NCBI GenBank assembly: GCA_963678925.1
Contig: OY787533.1
Span: 2,976,001 to 3,040,000, forward strand
From: G963665925 sp963678925
Lineage (GTDB): Bacteria > Bacillota > Clostridia > Peptostreptococcales > Acidaminobacteraceae
DNA: 64,000 nt
Direction: 5' to 3'
Shown here: positions 9,259 through 15,979 of the stretch, piece after piece
Layout of the letters: the number at the start of each line of letters is the position of its first letter
Position numbering within the stretch: position 1 is the first letter of the stretch
Made by a program: the position numbers and the translations under genes
Notes under the pieces: generated by a model
What the model was told of the DNA's origin: nothing
The model's input: the letters and a program-made list of their open reading frames with translations, nothing else
The model's database searches: none

Positions 9259-9361
9259 CCCTTTAATGTAAAATATTACAAATAAAACACCGGTTAATCA
9301 CGCCATCTAGACAAGTTTGCTATTCAATTTTCTTATGCTGAAATATAGTTAAATAATTAAC

Positions 9362-9390
9362 TTGACTGAAAATTTTGGGGTGTCTATACT
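9362..9390 (+). promoter_or_regulatory. strong sigma-70 promoter of the sulfur operon
   Basis: TTGACT (9362-9367), an exact 17-bp spacer and TATACT (9385-9390), 45 bp before the ATG at 9435. The -10 hexamer lies inside the inverted repeat annotated at 9383-9405. Confidence 0.85.
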
Positions 9391-9405
9391 GGGGATGGGT
9401 ATAGA
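9383..9405. promoter_or_regulatory. candidate CsoR/CstR-type operator
   Basis: TCTATAC (9383-9389) and GTATAGA (9399-9405) form a perfect inverted repeat around a G-rich 9-nt centre (TGGGGATGG). AT-rich arms around a G/C-rich core is the layout known for CsoR/CstR operators. It covers the -10 element, as expected for a repressor site, and a CstR-like regulator is encoded at 15348-15950. Confidence 0.6.
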
Positions 9406-9434
9406 GAATAAACTGCTGGAAAAGAGGAGAAATT

Positions 9435-11132
9435 ATGAAAAAAATACTTATTGTTGGTGGTGTAGCTGGTGGAGCGTCTGCTGCTGCAAGACTTAGAAGA
9501 CACAGCGATGAAGATCAAATTATTATGTTTGAAAAAGGGCCACACGTTTCTTTCTCAAACTGTTGTCTGCCGTATCATCTAAGCGGTATCATTGAGACGC
9601 CAGAAGAGCTGGTTTTGATGTGCCCTGAGAAGTTTAAAAGTCAGTATAAGATCGATGCCAGAACGAGTCAAGAAGTCATTAGCATAGATAGAGACAAAAA
9701 AGAAGTTACAGTGAAAAAAGTTGACACTGGGGATACATATACAGAAAGTTATGACAAATTGATTCTTTCACCTGGTGCAAAACCAATAGTACCGCCTATT
9801 CCTGGGCTTGAAAATGTTAACACTTTCACTATTAGAAACGTAGTGGATATTGATAAATTGAACCAGTACGTTAAAGCACAAGAATCAAAAGATGTGGTTG
9901 TAATCGGTGGTGGTTTCATCGGTGTTGAAGCTGCTGAAAATCTAAAAGAAGCAGGATACAATGTTACTCTAATTGAAGCAACTAACCAAATCATGAGACC
10001 ATTTGACTATGATATGGTTCAAATTTTCCACAAAGAACTTCATGATCAAGGTGTAAATCTGATTGTAGAAGATAAGGTTGTGGCTTTTGAAAAAGACGTT
10101 GTTGTTCTGGAATCAGGAAAAAGAATTTCTACGCCAACGGTTGTAATGGCAATCGGTGTTACGCCTGATATTGAACTTGCCAAAAATGCTGGCATTGAAA
10201 TTGGAAAAACAGGTGCAATAAAAACTAGCCAAAATTATCAGACGAACGACAAGGATATTTATGCTGTTGGTGATGCAATCGAGGTTTATGGAGCGCTTAC
10301 AAACAATTATATGAAACTGCCGCTTGCTGGACCAGCTCAAAAACAAGCAAGATCAGTAGCAGATCATATCAATGGGATGGCTATTAACAATACAGGATTC
10401 ATTGGTTCTTCAGTAGTTAAAATATTTGATTACAATGGTGCTTCAACTGGACTTAATGAAAACCTTATCAAAGCAATGAACCTGGATGTCAACTATGGCG
10501 TAGTTTGGCAAATTCCTAATGACGCAGTTGGTCTGATGCCATGTACAAGAGCTTGCCACTTTAAACTGATTTATGAAATCCCAACTGGAAAAGTACTTGG
10601 TGCACAAGCTATTGGTAAAGGAACTGCTGATAAGCGAATTGATGTTATAGCTACGGCGATCAAGTTTGGCGCGACAATATACGATCTTAAAGATTTGGAA
10701 TTGTGCTATGCACCACCTTTCGGTACAGCTAAAGATGTTGTTAACTTTGGCGGATACATCGCAACAGATTTGATGAACCAAGATTATACACAAGTTTCAT
10801 ATTCTGATGTACGTGAACTGGTTTCGAAAAAGGCTTGCATTATCGACGTAAGAGAAGAAGATGAGTATGCAGAAAGCCATATTGTAGGCGCAATAAATAT
10901 TCCTCTAAGCCAATTCAGAGAAAGAATGAGCGAAATTCCAAAAGATGAGCCAGTGTATCTGCACTGTAGATCGGGTCAAAGATCTTATAATGCTGCACTT
11001 ATCATGGAAAATCATGGGTATCATAACACAAGCTCAATTGCAGGTGGATTCATGGGCGTGTGCTATTATGAATATTTCAATGATCAGACAAAGTCAAGAG
11101 ATAAGATTGTAACAGGCTACAATTTTGATTAG
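9435..11132 (+). CDS. CoA-disulfide/CoA-persulfide reductase with C-terminal rhodanese domain
   Basis: A 565-residue flavoprotein. FAD-binding Gly-Gly-Val-Ala-Gly-Gly-Ala-Ser begins at about residue 8, the active-site Cys is at 43 in Ser-Phe-Ser-Asn-Cys-Cys-Leu-Pro-Tyr, an NAD(P)H-binding Gly-Gly-Gly-Phe-Ile-Gly-Val-Glu motif lies near 158, the dimerisation domain spans about 330-450, and a rhodanese domain (about 465-555) has catalytic Cys about 511 in His-Cys-Arg-Ser-Gly-Gln-Arg-Ser. This is the CoADR-Rhd architecture of NADH-dependent persulfide/polysulfide reductases, which reduce CoA or protein persulfide and release H2S. The residue after Cys43 is a second Cys where the family usually has Gly. 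First gene of a sulfur operon; the YeeE-type transporter starts 11 bp later. Confidence 0.92.
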   Translation: MKKILIVGGVAGGASAAARLRRHSDEDQIIMFEKGPHVSFSNCCLPYHLSGIIETPEELVLMCPEKFKSQYKIDARTSQEVISIDRDKKEVTVKKVDTGDTYTESYDKLILSPGAKPIVPPIPGLENVNTFTIRNVVDIDKLNQYVKAQESKDVVVIGGGFIGVEAAENLKEAGYNVTLIEATNQIMRPFDYDMVQIFHKELHDQGVNLIVEDKVVAFEKDVVVLESGKRISTPTVVMAIGVTPDIELAKNAGIEIGKTGAIKTSQNYQTNDKDIYAVGDAIEVYGALTNNYMKLPLAGPAQKQARSVADHINGMAINNTGFIGSSVVKIFDYNGASTGLNENLIKAMNLDVNYGVVWQIPNDAVGLMPCTRACHFKLIYEIPTGKVLGAQAIGKGTADKRIDVIATAIKFGATIYDLKDLELCYAPPFGTAKDVVNFGGYIATDLMNQDYTQVSYSDVRELVSKKACIIDVREEDEYAESHIVGAINIPLSQFRERMSEIPKDEPVYLHCRSGQRSYNAALIMENHGYHNTSSIAGGFMGVCYYEYFNDQTKSRDKIVTGYNFD

Positions 11133-11143
11133 GAGAAATAATA

Positions 11144-12403
11144 ATGAATAAAAAAGAGGCAATTATTGGAGTAATTGCGTTGGTTTTAGTATTGATACTG
11201 GGTAATACATTATTAGCCAGCAATATGTTGTTTTTCAGACTGCTTGTAGGTATTGGTCTGGGCTATGCATTAACTAGAAGTGCTATGGGCTTTGCAGGAA
11301 GTGTAAATAGAGCTTATAGAGCTGGTTCAACGAGGCTTCTGAGAGTTTTAATGCTGATGTTTGTTGTTACGTGTGTAGCATCAATAGCATTTTTATTCAA
11401 TGGTCCTCAAGGCTACGGTTTATGGATTAATCCAATTAACTTTGGTCTCATTCTAGGTGGATTATTCTTTGGATTTGGCATGACGTTTTCAGTTTGCTGT
11501 GCGTCTGGCGTGTTGACTGATTTAGTCGCAGGACTTCCGAGAGCTTTTATTACACTAATTTTCTTCGGAATGGGCGTATTTATTGGTTTCCCATTGCAAT
11601 CAACTCAAAGCTGGATTACAGATTCATGGTTTACATCTTCGAGTTTCAATGGGGTCTACCTGCCTGACCTCTTTCAAAATGATGGCCTTAATGGTTTTTT
11701 AGGAGCTTCAATTGTAACCATCGTATTTGCGCTTATAACGATTGCTTTAGCGTATAAATATGAAAATCATCGTAAGCAGAATAACACTTACGGTGGTGTG
11801 GGGAGTGAACTGGAGCAATATGCGATTGTAGATCAAGAAACTACAGATAAAAACCATACAGTCAACTTGTTTAGTGAAGAAGGTTATAAGAAGCTGTTTG
11901 TAACACCATGGAAAATGGAAACGGGTGCTGGTGTTATAACGGGAATATTTGTACTGCTAATGGGCGTCACAAAATCAGGATGGGGTGCAAGTACGCCTTA
12001 TGGTTTATGGTTTGGTAGATTGTTGATCGCAGTTGGTGTTTCGCCTGAAGTGGTATCGGATTTTTCAACAAAATCGCTTAAATCTTTCTGTATGCCATTC
12101 TTCGAGCACAGTGTCAGCGTCCAAAACGTAGGGATTGTTCTGGGAACTTTGATTTGTCTATTGCTTGCAGGCAATTTTGTAAAAGTATTTACGAGTGAAT
12201 TGAAAATTACACCAAAATCAGCGGTTCTATTTGCCATGGGTGGTCTATTCATGGGATTTGGAACGAGACTTTCAAATGGTTGTAATGTTGGTGCACTTTA
12301 TACACCAATTGCTAACTTCTCACTCTCGGGATGGATATTCCTAGTATTTCTAATATTGGGTGGTATCATCGGTAATAAAGTAGCAGCTAAAATTGGAGAC
12401 TAA
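11144..12403 (+). CDS. YeeE/YedE-family sulfur-compound transporter (TsuA-like)
   Basis: A 419-residue membrane protein with about nine or more hydrophobic segments. It shows the two characteristic half-motifs of the YeeE/YedE family: Gly-Phe-Gly-Met-x-Phe-Ser-Val-Cys-Cys-Ala-Ser-Gly (about residues 113-126) and Gly-Phe-Gly-Thr-Arg-Leu-Ser-Asn-Gly-Cys-Asn-Val-Gly (about 367-380). The family includes the thiosulfate transporter TsuA, where conserved cysteines guide the substrate through the membrane; the cysteines here lie in the equivalent motifs. It most likely imports thiosulfate or a related sulfane-sulfur compound, which the neighbouring CoA-persulfide-type reductase could process. GGAG sits about 10 nt before the ATG. 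A terminator-like hairpin follows at 12469. Confidence 0.85.
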   Translation: MNKKEAIIGVIALVLVLILGNTLLASNMLFFRLLVGIGLGYALTRSAMGFAGSVNRAYRAGSTRLLRVLMLMFVVTCVASIAFLFNGPQGYGLWINPINFGLILGGLFFGFGMTFSVCCASGVLTDLVAGLPRAFITLIFFGMGVFIGFPLQSTQSWITDSWFTSSSFNGVYLPDLFQNDGLNGFLGASIVTIVFALITIALAYKYENHRKQNNTYGGVGSELEQYAIVDQETTDKNHTVNLFSEEGYKKLFVTPWKMETGAGVITGIFVLLMGVTKSGWGASTPYGLWFGRLLIAVGVSPEVVSDFSTKSLKSFCMPFFEHSVSVQNVGIVLGTLICLLLAGNFVKVFTSELKITPKSAVLFAMGGLFMGFGTRLSNGCNVGALYTPIANFSLSGWIFLVFLILGGIIGNKVAAKIGD

Positions 12404-12414
12404 AATAAGGTTTG

Positions 12415-12442
12415 GTGGTGAAATGCATTTTCATTTCGCCAC
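12415..12442. repeat. inverted repeat/hairpin after the YeeE gene
   Basis: GTGGTGAAATG (12415-12425) pairs with CATTTCGCCAC (12432-12442) around a 6-nt loop with one G-T pair. No T run follows, so it is more likely an mRNA-stabilising hairpin than a terminator. Confidence 0.55.
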
Positions 12443-12468
12443 TGTTCCCAATAGAGCTGAAGCAAAGG

Positions 12469-12507
12469 CAGGGTTACTGAATTCATATTGAAGTAATCCT
12501 GTTTTTC
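12469..12507 (+). terminator. probable terminator between transporter gene and ABC importer genes
   Basis: CAGGGTTACT (12469-12478) pairs with AGTAATCCTG (12492-12501) with one G-T pair, followed by TTTTTC. It probably attenuates or separates the first two genes from the ABC genes. Confidence 0.65.
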
Positions 12508-12601
12508 TATAATACTCAGCGAATTGAATAATTAAACGACCATAAGAAAGTATGACCAGAGAAGCAGAATTCTGGTAGTATGGACTAAAGGGATGGAATC
12601 G

Positions 12602-13393
12602 ATGGATATAACAAAAAGAGCACAAAACATTAAAGGTGAAAAAGCATTAACGGTACTTACTTGGATTGTCATATTGGGAACATGGTATGTAGTAACGAAG
12701 TTGGAATTGGTCTCTTCTACATTAGTGCCGTCCCCAAGCAAGTTTTTGCATACCTTTCTTAGGATTTCACAGGAGGGGTATAATAAAATATCTTTATGGC
12801 AACATCTGCTAGATAGTTTTGAGAGACTGTTTTCAGCCTTGGGAATAGCTATTGTATCAGGGGTTCCAATCGGATTGTTAAGTGGCTACTCAAATAGGTT
12901 CAAAGCTATTGTTGACTCTGTGGTTGAGTTTTATAGACCACTCCCTCCCCTGGCATATTATACATTGCTGATTTTATGGTTTGGGATTGACAATACATCA
13001 AAAGTGATCCTACTATTTTTAGCAGCCTTTGCACCGATTTATATTGCGTGTGTATCGGCTGTCAGAAAAATAAATATGGACTATATATTAAGTGCAGAAT
13101 CACTTGGGGCCAATAAAATGAAAATCTTCTTTAGAGTTGTGTTACCGGCTTGTTTGCCTGAGATTTTTACTGGTATAAGGACTGCGGTTGGTGTATCATA
13201 TACCACTTTGGTTTCTGCTGAAATGATTGCTGCAACTTCCGGAATTGGCTGGATGGTCTTGGATGCATCAAACTTTCTAAAAAGTGATGTGATATTTGTT
13301 GGTATATTTATTATGGGAATTACAGGTATGGCAATTGATGCTGTACTTAGAACCATAGAAAAGAAGATTGTGTTTTGGAAAGGATATGTTTAA
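12602..13393 (+). CDS. ABC transporter permease, SsuC/TauC-like
   Basis: A 263-residue inner-membrane permease with about six hydrophobic segments and the EAA-type loop Ala-Glu-Ser-Leu-Gly-Ala-Asn (about residues 165-172) that docks the ATPase. It resembles the nitrate/sulfonate/taurine importer permeases. ATG 12602 is preferred over in-frame ATG 12593 because AAAGGG (12587-12592) is directly against the latter but 9 nt from the former. It forms an importer with the binding protein immediately downstream (no gap) and the ATPase at 14491. No oxygen-dependent desulfonase gene is in the window, so the natural substrate may be a sulfonate or another sulfur anion. Confidence 0.88.
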   Translation: MDITKRAQNIKGEKALTVLTWIVILGTWYVVTKLELVSSTLVPSPSKFLHTFLRISQEGYNKISLWQHLLDSFERLFSALGIAIVSGVPIGLLSGYSNRFKAIVDSVVEFYRPLPPLAYYTLLILWFGIDNTSKVILLFLAAFAPIYIACVSAVRKINMDYILSAESLGANKMKIFFRVVLPACLPEIFTGIRTAVGVSYTTLVSAEMIAATSGIGWMVLDASNFLKSDVIFVGIFIMGITGMAIDAVLRTIEKKIVFWKGYV

Positions 13394-14461
13394 ATGAAAA
13401 GAATGTATAGAAATGTACTTTTATTAGCATTTATAGTAGCTCTCATGATTTCATTGGCCGGATGTGGCGGTAATTCTACTGATCAGAGCAATACATCTCA
13501 AGATACTGCTGCTCTGCCAGAAGAAATCAATTTTGGCTACCTGCGTGTGCCGAATGATGAAACTTTGGCAATTACTGAGGGAATGTTTGATGCATACTTT
13601 GCAGATAAAGGCATCAAGTGTAATTTTATTACTTTTGATTCAGGGGTTCAGGCCAATAAGGCTCTAGCTTCAGGAAGTATTGATTTTGCAACTATGGGAA
13701 ATACAAATGCTATTATTGCCTTGGCTACTGATATTGATGTAGAAATGATTTGGATTCATGAAGTTCTTGGAGAAATTGAAGCGCTAGCTGTAAAAAATGG
13801 TTCAGGAATTGAAAAAGTGGAAGATCTTGAAGGTATGAAGATTGCCACGCCTTTTGCATCTACATCTCATTTTGTTTTACTGAATGTACTTAAAGAAGCT
13901 GGAATAGAAGATAAAGTGCAGCTTCTGGATATGAAAACCCCTGAAATTGTTGCAGCATGGGAGAGAGGCGACATTGAAGCGGCTTATACATGGCAACCGT
14001 CTTTGGGTAAGCTTTTAGAAGATGGAAAAATGCTTGTTTCAAGTGAGGATATGGCTAAGAAGGGGTATATTACAGCCAATGTAGAAGTGGTACGCACAGA
14101 GTTTGCCGAGAAATATCCTGAGTTGGTAGCAGATTTTATAACAGGTCTGACAATGGCTGGGGATCTGTACAGAGAAGATTCTGAAAAAGCTGGTGAACTC
14201 ATAGCAAATGAGCTGGAAATAGAAACTGAGGATGCTCTACTGCAAATGAGAGGATCGATTTGGTGTACACGTGAAGAACTGATAGAAGACAGTTACTTTG
14301 GTGTAAGTGGTCATTCTGGCGACTTTGCAACTATTATGAAGGATACATCTGATTTCTTGAAAGAACAAGGCTCCATTGATGAGTCTCCATCGATTGAAGC
14401 TTTTAATGATTTTGTCAATCCTTTATATATAGAGAAATCCTTGGAAAAATACTCCGAGTAA
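13394..14461 (+). CDS. ABC transporter substrate-binding lipoprotein, TauA/SsuA-like
   Basis: A 355-residue lipoprotein: signal peptide with lipobox Leu-Ala-Gly-Cys (Cys about 24), then an NMT1/TauA-type binding fold. The first lobe has the typical Ala-Leu-Ala-Ser-Gly-Ser-Ile-Asp-Phe-Ala-Thr-Met-Gly stretch (about 93-105) and the middle contains the Trp-Glu-Arg-Gly-Asp-Ile-Glu-Ala-Ala element found in aliphatic-sulfonate and taurine binders. Anchored outside the membrane, it would deliver ligand to the permease encoded just upstream; the genes abut (stop 13391-13393, ATG 13394). AAGGA lies 9 nt before the start. Substrate assignment rests on family and sulfur context. Confidence 0.88.
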   Translation: MKRMYRNVLLLAFIVALMISLAGCGGNSTDQSNTSQDTAALPEEINFGYLRVPNDETLAITEGMFDAYFADKGIKCNFITFDSGVQANKALASGSIDFATMGNTNAIIALATDIDVEMIWIHEVLGEIEALAVKNGSGIEKVEDLEGMKIATPFASTSHFVLLNVLKEAGIEDKVQLLDMKTPEIVAAWERGDIEAAYTWQPSLGKLLEDGKMLVSSEDMAKKGYITANVEVVRTEFAEKYPELVADFITGLTMAGDLYREDSEKAGELIANELEIETEDALLQMRGSIWCTREELIEDSYFGVSGHSGDFATIMKDTSDFLKEQGSIDESPSIEAFNDFVNPLYIEKSLEKYSE

Positions 14462-14490
14462 TTGAAAGAAAAGAAAGGAATTGCATTATT

Positions 14491-15288
14491 GTGAAACAAG
14501 ACTGTGATGAGAATTTGTTGGAGATTCAAGACTTAAATCTGGAATATAAAACGAAGCAAAACACTGTTTACGCATTAGAACATATAAATTTGAAAATTAA
14601 GCAAGGTGAGTTTGTATGTCTCTTAGGACCTTCTGGATGCGGAAAAAGTACTCTGCTTAAAGCGATGGCTGGATACATTATGCCTACAAGTGGACGTATT
14701 TTAATGGAAGGAAAGCCGATATTGGGACCAGACTGGAATAGAGGTGTTGTATTCCAGTCTCCTACTTTATATCCGTGGTTGAATGTTAAGAAAAACGTAG
14801 AGTTCGGTCCTAAAATGAGAGGGCTCCCAGTAAATGAAATTGAGGAAATAAGCCATCATTTTTTGGAGCAGGTTGAATTGTTAGGATTTAGTGATAAGCG
14901 TACTTTTGAACTGTCGGGTGGCATGAAGCAAAGGGTGGCACTGGCGAGAGTATTGGCAAATTATCCAAAGATGATTCTTATGGATGAACCTCTTGGAGCG
15001 CTAGATGCTCTAACGAGAAGCAAAATGCAATCTTTGGTCAGAAATATCTGGAGAGAAAATAACAGTACTGTCTTCTTTATTACCCATGATGTCGATGAAG
15101 CCTTATCACTTGGTACAAGAGTTCTTGTAATGTCAAAACGTCCCGGGAGAATACTCAAGGAGTTCCATGTGGATTTCACTGAGAAAATTTCTAAAGCTCA
15201 CTCTGATCGCGTAATATATAGTGAGGCGTTTTTTAATCTTAAAAAAGAAATTTTAGAGATTATTAATAGTCAAAGTGAGATAGATTAA
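14491..15288 (+). CDS. ABC transporter ATP-binding protein, SsuB/TauB-like
   Basis: A 265-residue cytoplasmic ATPase with Walker A Gly-Pro-Ser-Gly-Cys-Gly-Lys-Ser-Thr (about 46-54), signature Leu-Ser-Gly-Gly-Met-Lys-Gln-Arg (about 141-148), Walker B Met-Ile-Leu-Met-Asp-Glu-Pro and switch His in Phe-Ile-Thr-His-Asp. These are the features of the nitrate/sulfonate/taurine subfamily. The start is GTG, with AAAGGAA 10 nt upstream. It completes a three-gene importer (permease, binding protein, ATPase) that sits between the CoA-persulfide-type reductase and the rhodanese-CstR regulator, suggesting uptake of a sulfur compound. Confidence 0.92.
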   Translation: MKQDCDENLLEIQDLNLEYKTKQNTVYALEHINLKIKQGEFVCLLGPSGCGKSTLLKAMAGYIMPTSGRILMEGKPILGPDWNRGVVFQSPTLYPWLNVKKNVEFGPKMRGLPVNEIEEISHHFLEQVELLGFSDKRTFELSGGMKQRVALARVLANYPKMILMDEPLGALDALTRSKMQSLVRNIWRENNSTVFFITHDVDEALSLGTRVLVMSKRPGRILKEFHVDFTEKISKAHSDRVIYSEAFFNLKKEILEIINSQSEID

Positions 15289-15347
15289 GTATTCTCAATG
15301 AGCTTCTATAATAAGTAATCGCATGATAATTTATAGAAAGGGTTCTT

Positions 15348-15950
15348 ATGGAAAAAAAGATACCGTATAAAGTTTTGACCCCGATTGAGTGCAAAAAATT
15401 GATTAGCGAACACAAGGATTTGATTATTCTTGATGTAAGAACAAAAGTCGAGCATGATTTTGAAGGGAAACTGGAAAATTCAATATTGATAGATTTCTTG
15501 AAACCACGCGTTTTTAAAAGGGAAATTAATAAACTTGATAGAGACGGTGAATATTTGGTTTATTGTGCAGTAGGAAGAGCGAGCGAATTAGCATGTCAGC
15601 AAATGGCCAAATTCGGCTTTAAGAATCTTGTTTCCATGGATGGCGGGCTAAAGAAGTGGCAAAAAGACCAAAATTTGATAACAACCGTATCTAAATTGGA
15701 TAGTGAGGAAATTATCCAAAGACGCAAGAAAATCGTGGTGAGAATAAGCAAACTGGAAGGTCAATTGGCTGGTGTAAAAAGGATGCTGATAGAGGGAGAG
15801 TACTGTGGAGACGTATTGAGTCAGTCTCTTGCGGTAAGGTCAGCACTCAATGGTGTGAATAAAGAGATAATGAGAATGTTTTCTGAGGACTGTATTACTT
15901 CCCCTGAAGAAAAAGAAGACTTTTATAGATACTTGAATAAGTTAATATGA
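15348..15950 (+). CDS. rhodanese fused to CsoR/CstR-family repressor domain
   Basis: A 200-residue two-part protein. Residues 1-110 form a rhodanese domain with candidate catalytic Cys73 in Tyr-Cys-Ala-Val-Gly-Arg-Ala-Ser. Residues about 124-200 match the all-helical CsoR/RcnR/CstR repressor family: Arg-Ile-Ser-Lys-Leu-Glu-Gly-Gln-Leu-Ala-Gly-Val-Lys-Arg-Met, then Cys153 and Cys182. The His that completes the copper site in CsoR is replaced by Phe (about 178), leaving only the cysteine pair that CstR uses to sense persulfides. The protein may therefore accept sulfane sulfur on the rhodanese Cys and pass it to the repressor cysteines, releasing DNA. It is 59 bp after the ABC ATPase, and the likely operator is at 9383-9405. 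CsoR-domain proteins are normally about 85-100 residues long and unfused. Confidence 0.87.
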   Translation: MEKKIPYKVLTPIECKKLISEHKDLIILDVRTKVEHDFEGKLENSILIDFLKPRVFKREINKLDRDGEYLVYCAVGRASELACQQMAKFGFKNLVSMDGGLKKWQKDQNLITTVSKLDSEEIIQRRKKIVVRISKLEGQLAGVKRMLIEGEYCGDVLSQSLAVRSALNGVNKEIMRMFSEDCITSPEEKEDFYRYLNKLI

Positions 15951-15979
15951 TGCCTGGCGTGGTATTGATTTTCAATTTA

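Larger units (their letters stand above)
8755..9361. other. gene-poor stretch with one terminator and a possible gene remnant
   Basis: About 600 bases without a normal gene. It contains a terminator (8930-8962) and a short reading frame at 9127-9258 described separately. The remainder is AT-rich with no recognised RNA or repeat. Confidence 0.5.

Noticed and set aside
12541..12592. ACCAGA/TCTGGT dyad and promoter-like words before the ABC permease
   Set aside because: The dyad is short and the -35/-10 spacing (21 bp) is wrong, so no promoter was annotated although one is expected after the terminator.
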